Assembly: GCF_011751745.2 (NCBI RefSeq)
Contig: NZ_CP061170.1
Location: 3,558,164-3,622,163 of the forward strand
DNA length: 64,000 nucleotides
Direction of reading: 5' to 3'
DNA from: Paramicrobacterium fandaimingii
GTDB lineage: Bacteria > Actinomycetota > Actinomycetes > Actinomycetales > Microbacteriaceae
Positions 50,120 to 58,971 of this stretch are shown here, in pieces (positions within the stretch are counted from its first letter, which is position 1; each line of letters begins with the position of its first letter). The notes below the pieces were generated by a model, which saw only the letters and a program-made list of their open reading frames with translations, searched no databases and was not told the origin of the DNA. The translations under genes were made by a program, and so were the position numbers.

Positions 50120-52333
50120 GTGGCTCCCAACACTATGACTCTTCCTTCGACTCTTGCGCGCGCGGCCGTTGTCGCAGCCGTCGGCTTGTCGTCCCTTGCG
50201 CTCACACCGTCAGCGACAGCCGCCGGTCACGTGTCGACCGCCGCGGAGTCCTCCGACGATGTCGTGCTCGCTGTCGAGCTGCTCGACACACCTCTTCTGC
50301 CGGACGGCGAGATGAGGGCGAGCATCACCGTCACCAATTCCACTGACGATTCGCTGTCGTCTGGGCACGTCGTGTTATCTGCCGGAGACCGTCCCGTTGA
50401 GTCCCGTGCCGCCCTGAGCACATTCCTCGACGCCACCGCGGCCGACACCGAGTCGTCGACGACTCTCGAGACTCTCGACATTCCCGCGATCGACCCGAAT
50501 TCCACCTGGACGAGCACCCCGGTGACAGTGACAACAGACGACCTTGCACTTCCCGAGACGTTCGGAGCATATGCCTTTGCGGGCACATATGTTTCCGGTG
50601 CGGTCACCGCGCAATCGCGCGACGCGTTCGTCTTCGAAGCGGGCACACTCCCACAGCCGACCACCGTCGCGGTTGCCGTTCCGATCACCCTTCCCCCTGA
50701 GGCCGACAGTCTCATCAACGCCGAGGATCTTGAGGCCTACACGTCCGAGGCCGGTCTGCTCACGCAGCAGCTTGATGGCGTGCTGGGCCACAATGTCGCC
50801 ATCGCGATAGACCCACGCATCATCGCGTCCATCCGCGTTCTCGGTTCGGCCGCTCCCGACACGGCCGTTGAATGGCTCGCGCGCCTCGAGAGCGCACCCA
50901 ACGATACATTCCCTCTGCAGTATGCGGATGCCGATCCGACGGCGCAGCTTCAGGCGGGAGCCGAATCGCTGCAGCAGCCGTCCTCGCTGCTGTTCGGCAT
51001 CGACCCGAACAATTTCACCCCGCCCGAGAACGACAACCCCGAGGCGCCCACGCCGACCGACACCGCAACGCCGAGCACAAACGACGTCGATGCGACTCCG
51101 ACGCCAACGCCCCCCGTGAACTCAGACGGCATCCCCTCGCTCGAGACTCTTCTCGACTTTCCCTATACTTTCCCGTCTGCCATCTGGCCAGACGACAATA
51201 CGGTGACCGCAGCCGACCTCGCTGGCTTCGAGTCGTCGAAACTGGGTCCGGTGATCATCTCGTCATCGAATACGTCCGCGGGAGCACACACCACGATCAA
51301 TGGCAAGATCACGCTCGGCGACTCCACAGCCTTCATCTCAGACGCCGCTGCGTCTCGCGATCTGAGGCGCGCGGCGACGGCGGCGAGCGACACGGCGCAG
51401 AGCGACGCGATCTCTGGCCTTGAAGCGAAGCTCGCGATCATCGCAAATGAGTCCGGCGCGAGCAGTCGCAGCATCCTTCTCACGCTTGACCGCACCTGGC
51501 CGACGAGCGCTGAAAGAATGTCGTCGGTACTGTCCATCCTCGAGTCGGCACCGGGCATCACGATGGGTTCCCTCGGATCGCTCGAGACCTCTGACCGGGG
51601 CGACGTCAGCCTCGTCGACAAGCCGCAGTCCGATGAGCGCCTGTCAACGTTTAGCCGCATCGCTTCCTTTGATGACGACATTGCCTCGTTCGCCACGGCA
51701 ATCTCAGACCCAAGCCTGCTCATCGGCCGACACAACGCAGCCAAACTTGCGGAGTACTCCGTTGGCTGGCGCGCAGACTCCACCGATTGGGCCGATGACG
51801 TTGCGTCTTTCGAAGAGAGCACTCAGGACGTGCTCACCTCGGTGACCATTGTGCAATCGAGTCCGATCTTGATGATTGCCGACCAGATCTCCATCAAGAT
51901 CTCTGTGCGCAACAGTCTCGATCTGCCCGTGCATGTGGTCATGAGGGCAGCGCCCGACAACCCGAGGCTCGCCGTCGAGTCATCCGAGCTCACGGAGATT
52001 CCGGCGAAGACTCAGCAGTCTGTCGCCATCCCTGTCACGGCGCGACTGGGCAACGGAGACGTTAACCTGCGACTCAACCTGTACACGGCAGACGGCGTAT
52101 CGATCACCAACAGTTCGACAGTTCCCGTCACCGTGCGTGCCGACTGGGAGCGCATCGGCACGATCATTCTCATCGGCGGCGTGAGCCTGCTCTTCGTGTT
52201 CGGCGTCATCCGCACGGTGCTGCGTCGGCGCCGCGAGCGCACGGCGAGTGTGATCGCATCCGCTGCCGAGGCGACAGACGTAGACGACGCAGAGCACAGC
52301 GACGACGCTCAGGGAAGGCGCGACGATGGCTGA
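50120..52333 (+). CDS. DUF6049-family secreted/anchored surface protein
   Basis: 737 residues. N-terminal signal peptide: TLARAAVVAAVGLSSLALTP with cleavage after SATAA. A large extracellular part with Thr/Ser-rich beta segments follows, and a Pro/Thr-rich linker at about residues 300-335 (TPTDTATPSTNDVDATPTPT). Near the C-terminus one membrane helix (GTIILIGGVSLLFVFGVI) is followed by an Arg-rich cytoplasmic stop (RTVLRRRRERT). DUF6049 proteins are almost always located directly before murJ in actinobacteria and are probably cell-envelope components. GTG 50120 or ATG 50135 may be the start; no good ribosome site. It overlaps murJ by 8 bp (ATGGCTGA). Confidence 0.82.
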   Translation: MAPNTMTLPSTLARAAVVAAVGLSSLALTPSATAAGHVSTAAESSDDVVLAVELLDTPLLPDGEMRASITVTNSTDDSLSSGHVVLSAGDRPVESRAALSTFLDATAADTESSTTLETLDIPAIDPNSTWTSTPVTVTTDDLALPETFGAYAFAGTYVSGAVTAQSRDAFVFEAGTLPQPTTVAVAVPITLPPEADSLINAEDLEAYTSEAGLLTQQLDGVLGHNVAIAIDPRIIASIRVLGSAAPDTAVEWLARLESAPNDTFPLQYADADPTAQLQAGAESLQQPSSLLFGIDPNNFTPPENDNPEAPTPTDTATPSTNDVDATPTPTPPVNSDGIPSLETLLDFPYTFPSAIWPDDNTVTAADLAGFESSKLGPVIISSSNTSAGAHTTINGKITLGDSTAFISDAAASRDLRRAATAASDTAQSDAISGLEAKLAIIANESGASSRSILLTLDRTWPTSAERMSSVLSILESAPGITMGSLGSLETSDRGDVSLVDKPQSDERLSTFSRIASFDDDIASFATAISDPSLLIGRHNAAKLAEYSVGWRADSTDWADDVASFEESTQDVLTSVTIVQSSPILMIADQISIKISVRNSLDLPVHVVMRAAPDNPRLAVESSELTEIPAKTQQSVAIPVTARLGNGDVNLRLNLYTADGVSITNSSTVPVTVRADWERIGTIILIGGVSLLFVFGVIRTVLRRRRERTASVIASAAEATDVDDAEHSDDAQGRRDDG

Positions 52334-53966
52334 TCCCGAGCCGAGCCCGCGCGATAACATCGGTCGTGCCAGCCTGTTTCTCGCGTCGGGAACGATCGTC
52401 AGTCGCCTTCTCGGGTTCGCGAAGGCCGTGCTTCTCGCCGCCGCCATCGGCAGCGTCGGGAGTGCGAGCGCCGACGCATTCGGCGTCGCCAACGCCCTGC
52501 CCAACCAGATCTACTCGATCGTCGCCGGGGGAGTGCTCAGCGCAATCCTCGTGCCAACGATCGTGCGGGCGATCGTGGGGGAGGACCGCGGGCGGGCCTA
52601 CATCAACAAGCTGCTGACCGTTGCGCTCGTGCTGCTCCTCGCGGTGACGCTCGTCGTCACGATCGCGGCGCCGTATATCGTCAACCTGTATCTGCTCAGC
52701 GGCGACATCGACCCCGAAGCGCGCGCCCTCGCCACGGCTTTCGCGTACTGGTGCATTCCCCAGGTGCTGTTCTACGGCCTCTACTCTCTCGTCGGCGAGA
52801 TTCTCAACGCGCATAAGCTCTTCGGACCCTTCACATGGGCGCCAGCCGTCAACAACGTCATCGCCATGGCTGGGCTCGTCACCTTCATGGTGATTTTCGG
52901 GGCGGATGCCGCGGGCGCACGGCTTGTCAGCGAGTGGTCACCCTCCATGATCATGGTTCTTGCGGGGTCTGCCACAGCAGGAATCGCGGCTCAGGCACTC
53001 ACCCTGTTCTTCTTCTGGCGCCGCATCGGGCTGTCGTACCGTCCCGATTTTCGTTGGCGAGGCATTGGCCTGAGGGCAACGGGGAAGCTCGCAGGCTGGA
53101 CGTTCGCGTCGCTTCTGCTCACGCAGCTGGGAGGGCTCGTGCAGACGAACGTGGCGATGCTCGCGTCTGGCCAGGGCGCATCAACGTCGGCCCTTCAGAA
53201 CTCCTGGTTGATCATCATGCTTCCGCACTCGGTCATTGCCGTTTCCGTTGCGACTGCATACTTCACCCGCATGGCCGAGCACGTGCACGCGGGACGGCTT
53301 GAGAGCATGAAAGAAGACGTCGCGCGCGCCGCCAGGCAGATCACGCTTCTCGTCGTCCCCGCTGGGGCCGTGATCGCCGTTGTCGCGCTGCCCTTCTCAA
53401 GTCTCTTCAACGGGACACACGACCAGGCCGGTCAGATGGCACTGGTGATCCTCGCATACCTGGGAAACCTGCTCCCCTTCACGCTGCTGTTCGTCGTGCA
53501 GCGAACGTTCTTCGCTCTCGGCGACACCCGCACCCCGTTCCTCTCCGCCGTCGTGCAGGTGAGCGTGTTCATCACCCTCTGCCTGCTGTGCTCAATGCTC
53601 CCTCCCGAGACAATCGGCGTCGGGCTCGCCGCATCCATCTCGGTCGCCGGCCTCGTGCAGCTGATCGTCGGCTACCTCCTGCTGCGACGCAAGATCGGCG
53701 GTCTCGGCGCACGGCCCGTTCTTCTCGCCGTTCTGAGGTTCGTTCTCGCTGCCCTCCCCGCCGCAGCCGTTGGGTGGCTCATCACGTGGCAGTTGGGGGC
53801 AACCGTGGACGGAGGCTTTGCCGTTGGCTCAGCGCTCGGTGCCATCGCGACGATGGCGATCGTCGGAATCGCCATGGCCCTCGTCTACTTCGGCATCCTC
53901 CTTCTCACGCGCACCCCAGATCTCAAGGGTGCGCTCGCCCCGCTGCGACGTCGTCTCGGACGCTGA
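52326..53966 (+). CDS. murJ: Lipid II flippase MurJ (MviN)
   Basis: 546 residues with about fourteen membrane segments of the MATE/MOP flippase superfamily. Seen: FLASGTIVSRLLGFAKAVLL at the N-terminus, FGVANALPNQIYSIVAGGVL with the conserved early loop, and late LLPFTLLFVVQRTFFALGDT. It moves lipid II across the cytoplasmic membrane for peptidoglycan synthesis. It has no C-terminal pseudokinase or FhaA-binding region, unlike mycobacterial MviN, so regulation by a protein kinase is not seen here. It overlaps DUF6049, and is followed 150 bp later by trxB with its own promoter. Confidence 0.92.
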   Translation: MADPEPSPRDNIGRASLFLASGTIVSRLLGFAKAVLLAAAIGSVGSASADAFGVANALPNQIYSIVAGGVLSAILVPTIVRAIVGEDRGRAYINKLLTVALVLLLAVTLVVTIAAPYIVNLYLLSGDIDPEARALATAFAYWCIPQVLFYGLYSLVGEILNAHKLFGPFTWAPAVNNVIAMAGLVTFMVIFGADAAGARLVSEWSPSMIMVLAGSATAGIAAQALTLFFFWRRIGLSYRPDFRWRGIGLRATGKLAGWTFASLLLTQLGGLVQTNVAMLASGQGASTSALQNSWLIIMLPHSVIAVSVATAYFTRMAEHVHAGRLESMKEDVARAARQITLLVVPAGAVIAVVALPFSSLFNGTHDQAGQMALVILAYLGNLLPFTLLFVVQRTFFALGDTRTPFLSAVVQVSVFITLCLLCSMLPPETIGVGLAASISVAGLVQLIVGYLLLRRKIGGLGARPVLLAVLRFVLAALPAAAVGWLITWQLGATVDGGFAVGSALGAIATMAIVGIAMALVYFGILLLTRTPDLKGALAPLRRRLGR

Positions 53967-54057
53967 CCTTCCCTCCGGAGAATGTAACCAGTCACTCCGG
54001 TTACGTTCACCGACCTTGCTCCTGGGCAGCAGGGACGCAGGCAACACTCACCCGCTT

Positions 54058-54083
54058 GGAATACACGCTGGATACACTGTGTT
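54058..54083 (+). promoter_or_regulatory. SigR/SigH-type promoter of trxB
   Basis: GGAAT (54058-54062), exactly 18 nt, then GTT (54081-54083), 33 bp before the trxB start. GGAAT-N18-GTT is the consensus of thiol-oxidative-stress sigma factors (SigR of Streptomyces, SigH of mycobacteria), whose best-known target is trxBA. Confidence 0.75.
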
Positions 54084-54116
54084 CTACTCGACAGAATCAA
54101 ACGTCAGGAGACTTGC

Positions 54117-55091
54117 GTGCACAACGTCATCATCATCGGGTCCGGCCCTGCCGGCTACACCGCGGCGATCTATGCGGCGCGCGCAGAGCTTGAGCCGATT
54201 GTCATCGCCAGTTCTGTCGAGGCGGGTGGAGAGCTTATGAACACGACAGACGTCGAGAACTTCCCTGGCTTTCCCGAGGGCATTCTCGGGCCCGACCTCA
54301 TGACGAAGATGCAGGCTCAGGCCGAACGCTTCGGCACGAAGGTCGTCTATGACGATGTCGACACCGTTCAGCTCGATGGCCCCGTCAAGACGGTGAAGAC
54401 CATGCTCGGCGACACGTATGAGGCACGCTCCGTGATCATCGCGACGGGTTCGGCATATCGCAAGATCGGCATCAGCGACGAAGAGCGACTGTCTGGTCGC
54501 GGCGTCAGCTGGTGCGCAACGTGCGACGGCTTCTTCTTCAAGGGCAAGACGATCGCCGTCGTCGGCGGCGGCGACTCCGCAATGGAAGAGGCAACGTTCC
54601 TCACCCGCTTCGCCGAGAAGGTCTACCTCGTACACCGCCGCGACACCCTCCGCGCCTCCAAGATCATGCAGGAGCGAGCCTTCACGAACCCCAAGATCGA
54701 GTTTGTGTGGAACAACGAAGTGGTCGGCATCACGGGCGAGAATGCTGTCACCGGGCTCGCGCTGCGCAGCACAACAGACGGCAGCGCGTCGAACCTCGAC
54801 GTTCAGGGCCTCTTCGTTGCGATCGGCAACGACCCGCGCACGCACCTCGTGCACGGTCAGCTCGAGCTCACGCCAGAAGGAACGATCGCCGTTGACGGCC
54901 GCTCGTCGAAGACAAACCTTCCCGGAGTGTTCGCCGCCGGCGACGTGATCGACCCCACATACCGCCAGGCAGCGACGGCGGCAGGGAGCGGAACCGTGGC
55001 CGCACTTGATGCGGAACATTACCTCGCTGCCTTAGACGAAGCCGGGCACCCAGACCCCGGAGCCGACCAACTTGCCGGTCACGTCGCCTGA
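54117..55091 (+). CDS. trxB: Thioredoxin reductase
   Basis: 324 residues. FAD motif IIIGSGPAGYTAAIYAARAE at the N-terminus, redox-active disulfide CATCDGFF, NADPH motif VVGGGDSAMEEATFL and second FAD motif VFAAGDVIDPTYRQ. Reduces thioredoxin with NADPH in the cytoplasm. The start is GTG 54117 with AGGAG at good distance. The upstream SigR/SigH-type promoter shows induction by disulfide stress. trxA follows 46 bp later and is probably cotranscribed. Confidence 0.95.
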   Translation: MHNVIIIGSGPAGYTAAIYAARAELEPIVIASSVEAGGELMNTTDVENFPGFPEGILGPDLMTKMQAQAERFGTKVVYDDVDTVQLDGPVKTVKTMLGDTYEARSVIIATGSAYRKIGISDEERLSGRGVSWCATCDGFFFKGKTIAVVGGGDSAMEEATFLTRFAEKVYLVHRRDTLRASKIMQERAFTNPKIEFVWNNEVVGITGENAVTGLALRSTTDGSASNLDVQGLFVAIGNDPRTHLVHGQLELTPEGTIAVDGRSSKTNLPGVFAAGDVIDPTYRQAATAAGSGTVAALDAEHYLAALDEAGHPDPGADQLAGHVA

Positions 55092-55137
55092 CGGTGACCG
55101 ACAGCATCCGCTTTATACCGACAATAAAGGAGACATC

Positions 55138-55461
55138 ATGACCGCTCGCGACGTAACCGAGCAGACATTCGAGGCCGAGGTCTTGAAGTCTGACAAGCCC
55201 GTTCTCGTAGATTTCTGGGCCGCGTGGTGCGGACCGTGTCGCATGGTCTCGCCGATTCTCGACGAGATCGCGTCTGAGAACAGCGAGAAGATCGATATCG
55301 TCAAGGTGAACGTCGATGAGAACCCCAACCTTGCGATGAAGTACCAGATCACATCGATCCCCGCCATGAAGGTGTTCAAGGCCGGCGAGGTTTCGACGTC
55401 GATCGTCGGAGCGAAGCCGAAGCCTGCTCTCGAAGCCGACCTCGCCGCCTACCTTTCGTAG
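55138..55461 (+). CDS. trxA: Thioredoxin
   Basis: 107 residues, the normal size. Active site WCGPC within DFWAAWCGPCRMVSPIL, cis-Pro in the SIPAMKVF segment. A cytosolic dithiol reductant for many enzymes, kept reduced by the TrxB encoded just upstream. ATG 55138 has AAAGGAG 5 nt ahead; an in-frame extension is not supported. A strong terminator follows 14 bp after the stop. Confidence 0.96.
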   Translation: MTARDVTEQTFEAEVLKSDKPVLVDFWAAWCGPCRMVSPILDEIASENSEKIDIVKVNVDENPNLAMKYQITSIPAMKVFKAGEVSTSIVGAKPKPALEADLAAYLS

Positions 55462-55475
55462 CCGACGAGACTGCA

Positions 55476-55512
55476 TCGACCCGTCCGGCCTACCGGACGG
55501 GTCGATTGTTTT
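55476..55512 (+). terminator. Rho-independent terminator of trxBA
   Basis: Perfect 13-bp stem TCGACCCGTCCGG / CCGGACGGGTCGA with a 4-nt loop, followed by TTGTTTT. It lies 14 bp after the trxA stop and is the clearest intrinsic terminator in the window. Confidence 0.93.
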
Positions 55513-55572
55513 AACGGGCATCCGACCACGCGAATGGTGACGCGTCCCCGGGTATTGCCGACCACGACTACC

Positions 55573-56922
55573 ATGAGCACAGAGAAGAAACGGAATCACG
55601 TGACACAACAAGGCCGACCCAGTTCACCCGGAAACAACCTCGATCCCTGGTACTCCAGCTACGCCGCGCGCGCAGCCGGTCTTGCCGCGAGTGAAGTACG
55701 GGCCCTGTTCGCGGTGGCCTCGCGTCCGGAAGTCGTCTCGCTCGCCGGCGGCATGCCCTTTGTCTCCGCGCTGCCCGAAGATCTCGTCACGGGCGCTATG
55801 GATCGCGTCATGCGGGAGCAGGGGCCCACCGCCCTGCAATACGGTTCTGGGCAAGGGGTGCCCGCGCTCCGCGAGCAGATTCTCGACGTCATGGCCCTTG
55901 AGGGCATTTCGGCACGGGCCTCCGACGTCGTGGTCACGACGGGCAGTCAGCACGCCCTCGAGCTCTTCAGCAAACTCTTTCTCGATCCGGGCGACGTTGT
56001 CATCTCGGAAGGCCCAAGCTACGTCACGGCCATGGTCATCTTCAAGAGCTACCAGGCCGAAGTGTCGCATGTTCCCATGGACGACGACGGGCTCCAGCCG
56101 GAAGCCCTCCGGCAGCGCATCGCTGCGCTCACGGCCGAGGGCAAGCGCATCAAGTTTCTCTACACGATCCCCACGTTTCACAACCCGGCGGGCGTCACCC
56201 TCGCCGAGAGCCGACGGGCTGAGATTCTCGAGATCGCGAAGCAGAACGGCATCCTCGTACTCGAGGACAACCCGTATGGTCTTCTCTACTTCGACAAGGA
56301 GCCGCCGAAGGCACTGCGTTCGCTCGACGAGGAGGGCGTCGTATATCTCGGCACGTTCTCGAAGACCCTCGCGCCAGGCTTCCGTGTCGGCTGGGCACTC
56401 GCACCGCATGCAATTCGCGAGAAGCTGATCCTCGCGAACGAGGCGGCGGTTCTGTCTCCGTCGTCATTCAGTCAGCTCGTGATCTCCGAGTACTTGTCGA
56501 GTGCCGATTGGAAGGGCCAGATCGATACGTTCCGCGGCCTCTATCGTGAGCGCAAGCAGACAATGATTTCGGCGCTCGAAGAGCACCTGCCCACGTGCAC
56601 ATGGACGAACCCGTCCGGGGGTTTCTACGTGTGGCTGACGCTTCCGGAGGGGCTCGATTCCAAGGCAATGCTCCCCCGCGCCGTCAAAGAGCTCGTTGCC
56701 TATACTCCGGGCACCGCCTTCTACGGTGACGGGGGAGGGGCACAGAACGTGCGGCTCTCATTTTGCTATCCCACCCCGGAGCAGATCCGCGTTGGCGTCA
56801 GACGTCTCGCCAATGTCGTCAACGGAGAGATCGATCTGCTGCACACGTTCGGTGGGTCGAGCTCACTGTCCGCGCGAAACACCGAACGAACATATAACGC
56901 GCCCCCGCCAGACATGTCGTGA
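55573..56922 (+). CDS. PLP-dependent aminotransferase (MocR-like fold, class I/II)
   Basis: 449 residues of the fold-type I aminotransferase family, 2-aminoadipate/aromatic type (LysN/PDXDH-like). The N-terminus is YSSYAARAAGLAASEVRALF, SLAGGMPFVSALP holds the substrate carboxylate segment, TTGSQHALELFSKLFLDPGD follows, and the PLP lysine is in GTFSKTLAPGFRVGW. ILVLEDNPYGLL binds the cofactor. There is no HTH domain, so it is an enzyme, not a MocR regulator. ATG 55573 and GTG 55600 are the possible starts; neither has a clear ribosome site. The amino acid substrate is not fixed. Confidence 0.88.
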   Translation: MSTEKKRNHVTQQGRPSSPGNNLDPWYSSYAARAAGLAASEVRALFAVASRPEVVSLAGGMPFVSALPEDLVTGAMDRVMREQGPTALQYGSGQGVPALREQILDVMALEGISARASDVVVTTGSQHALELFSKLFLDPGDVVISEGPSYVTAMVIFKSYQAEVSHVPMDDDGLQPEALRQRIAALTAEGKRIKFLYTIPTFHNPAGVTLAESRRAEILEIAKQNGILVLEDNPYGLLYFDKEPPKALRSLDEEGVVYLGTFSKTLAPGFRVGWALAPHAIREKLILANEAAVLSPSSFSQLVISEYLSSADWKGQIDTFRGLYRERKQTMISALEEHLPTCTWTNPSGGFYVWLTLPEGLDSKAMLPRAVKELVAYTPGTAFYGDGGGAQNVRLSFCYPTPEQIRVGVRRLANVVNGEIDLLHTFGGSSSLSARNTERTYNAPPPDMS

Positions 56923-56947
56923 AACGCAGATTGGAAAACACCTGATC

Positions 56948-57901
56948 ATGACGCAAAAACCCGCACTCGACATCACGGTCCTCGCCGGCGGGATCTCTCA
57001 CGAGCGAGATGTCTCACTGCGCTCAGGAGCACGGCTGTCTGACGAGCTTCGTCGCGCGGGCCACCGGGTGACGGTGCGCGAGCCCAACGCGACACTCTTC
57101 GCCGATATTGCCGACAACGCTCCTGACGTCGTGTGGCCAGCGCTGCATGGCGCAAGCGGTGAAGATGGCGCGCTGCAGGCACTGCTGCGTGCCCGTGATA
57201 TCCGATATGTCGGCTCTCATTCGGAGGCTGCCGGTCTCGCCTGGTTCAAACCGACAGCGAAGGTCCTCGTGGACCGCGCCGGTTACGCGACCCCGAAGTG
57301 GCTGTCGCTTCCCCAAGAGACATTCCGCGAGCTCGGCGCCGGGGGAGTGTTGGGCGAAGTCCTCGCGGGCATTGGAACACCGGCGGTTGTGAAGCCCGCG
57401 CAGGGGGGCTCTGCACAAGGTGTCACGATCGTCGACGACTCACGTGCTCTCCCGCGTGCCATGGTCGACGCATACACGTATTCAGACACCGCTCTTGTTG
57501 AACAGAAGATCGAGGGCGTTGAGCTTGCCATCGCCGTCATCGACACCGGAGACGGCCCGCGTGCGCTCCCCGCTGTCGAGATCGAGCCTGTGTCGGGCGT
57601 GTACAGCTTCGAGGCTCGTTACAACGCGGGCGAAACCATGTTTTACGCCCCCGCGCGCATCGATGACGAGGTTGCCGCTCGTGCGGCGGAGACAGCCGTC
57701 GAAATTCACCAATTGCTTGGTCTGCGGCACATTTCGCGCATCGATGTGATTGTCGATGCCGAAGGCACCGTGTGGTTCCTCGAAGCGAACATGCTCCCCG
57801 GGCTGACCGAGACGTCACTCGTTCCTCAGGCAATCGAGGCAGCGGGCCTCACCCTCAGTTCTGTCTACAGTGGCTTGGTGTCGCACGCGCTGACTGACTG
57901 A
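56948..57901 (+). CDS. ddl: D-alanine--D-alanine ligase-like ATP-grasp protein
   Basis: 317 residues. ATP-grasp fold: N-terminal VLAGGISHERDVSLRSG, PALHGASGEDGALQALL, glycine-rich loop PAQGGSAQGVTIV, EQKIEGVELAIAVID and the metal ligands in FLEANMLPGLTETSLVPQA. The Ddl hallmarks (serine-containing ISHERDVS and HGASGEDG) are present, so it likely joins two D-alanines for peptidoglycan. It is short compared with the 360-residue actinobacterial Ddl proteins and resembles the DdlB length class; a second ddl elsewhere is possible. It starts 25 bp after the aminotransferase and ends at the parB-convergent terminator. Confidence 0.85.
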   Translation: MTQKPALDITVLAGGISHERDVSLRSGARLSDELRRAGHRVTVREPNATLFADIADNAPDVVWPALHGASGEDGALQALLRARDIRYVGSHSEAAGLAWFKPTAKVLVDRAGYATPKWLSLPQETFRELGAGGVLGEVLAGIGTPAVVKPAQGGSAQGVTIVDDSRALPRAMVDAYTYSDTALVEQKIEGVELAIAVIDTGDGPRALPAVEIEPVSGVYSFEARYNAGETMFYAPARIDDEVAARAAETAVEIHQLLGLRHISRIDVIVDAEGTVWFLEANMLPGLTETSLVPQAIEAAGLTLSSVYSGLVSHALTD

Positions 57902-57923
57902 GAGATCACATCAGCCGACCAGA

Positions 57924-57963
57924 GAAGCGGGCAGTGACGATGATCGTCACTGCCCGCTTCTTT
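57924..57963. terminator. Bidirectional terminator between ddl and parB
   Basis: GAAGCGGGCAGTGACG and CGTCACTGCCCGCTTC form a 16-bp perfect stem with a 5-nt loop, followed by TTTG on the plus strand. It lies in the 83-bp gap between two convergent genes and can serve both. Confidence 0.85.
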
Positions 57964-57984
57964 GTTCACACTCCGGTTTTCGGC

Positions 57985-58971
57985 TTAGCCACTGTACGGG
58001 TCTTCGCCGATTTCACCCAGGATGCGGTTGAGGTCGCCAATTGTCGCGAAATCGACCACGATCTGGCCTTTCTTTGCTCCAAGCGTCACTTTGACGCGGG
58101 TATTGAGGCGGTCCCCCAGGCGCTCACCCACCGAATCAAGCTGTCCCCGGCGCGATCCTGGCTTTGCCTTCGGCCGCGTGCTTGCCGTCATACGCTTTGC
58201 CGCTTCTTCAGCGGCACGAACAGACAAGTCTTCGTTGACAATCTTCGCTGCCAGGCGCGCCATGAGGTCGGGTTCGCTGACCGAGAGGATTGTGCGGGCG
58301 TGCCCGGCGCTGAGCACGCCGGCCGCAACCTTCGTCTGCACGTCGGTTGGCAGGCGAAGCAGTCGAATCGTGTTCGTGATCTGTGGCCTGGATCGCCCGA
58401 TACGGTCGGCAAGCTGCTCTTGAGTGATTCCGAAGTCCTCGAGCAGCTGCTGGTAAGCAGACGCCTCCTCCAACGGGTTCAGCTCTGAACGATGCAGGTT
58501 CTCCAGAAGCGCGTCTCGCAACATCGCATCGTCGGCGGTGTCCTTGATCACGGCAGGGATGCTGTCGAGCTGCGCTTCCTTTGCGGCACGCAGTCGCCGC
58601 TCACCCATAATGAGTTCGTAGATTCCCGCGTCGGCGTCATGCGTCCGCACGACAATGGGCTGAAGTACACCGAACTCGCGGATGCTGTGCACCAGTTCAG
58701 CAAGATCATCTGGGTCGAAATTGCGTCGCGGCTGGTTCGCGTTGGGAATGATTGTGTTCGGGTCAAGCGCGACAAGCTGCGCCCCGGGAACAGCCTTCAG
58801 TTCCGTCTGCTCAGACGCCGAGGCAGTCTCACTCGTAGGAATATCAACGGGAAGTGATCGCGCTGAGTCGGGAAAGAAGACGTCAACGGGCCGCGCCGTC
58901 GCGGCTCCCTCCGTCTGCGTCGGGATCAGCGCACCGATGCCGCGTCCCAAGCCTGTTCGTCGAGTTGCCAT
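57985..58971 (-). CDS. parB: Chromosome partitioning protein ParB
   Basis: 328 residues. The N-terminus GLGRGIGALIPTQ is typical, then a Pro-rich linker, the CTP-binding fold (PNANQPRRNFDPDDLAELV, LQPIVVRTHDADAGIYELIM, GERRLRAAKEAQ), a HTH that reads parS (LADRIGRSRPQITNTIRLLR) and a C-terminal dimer domain. ParB spreads from parS after CTP binding and loads SMC. It overlaps parA by one base (TAATG), a clear operon. Four parS sites are nearby. Confidence 0.95.
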   Translation of the reverse strand: MATRRTGLGRGIGALIPTQTEGAATARPVDVFFPDSARSLPVDIPTSETASASEQTELKAVPGAQLVALDPNTIIPNANQPRRNFDPDDLAELVHSIREFGVLQPIVVRTHDADAGIYELIMGERRLRAAKEAQLDSIPAVIKDTADDAMLRDALLENLHRSELNPLEEASAYQQLLEDFGITQEQLADRIGRSRPQITNTIRLLRLPTDVQTKVAAGVLSAGHARTILSVSEPDLMARLAAKIVNEDLSVRAAEEAAKRMTASTRPKAKPGSRRGQLDSVGERLGDRLNTRVKVTLGAKKGQIVVDFATIGDLNRILGEIGEDPYSG

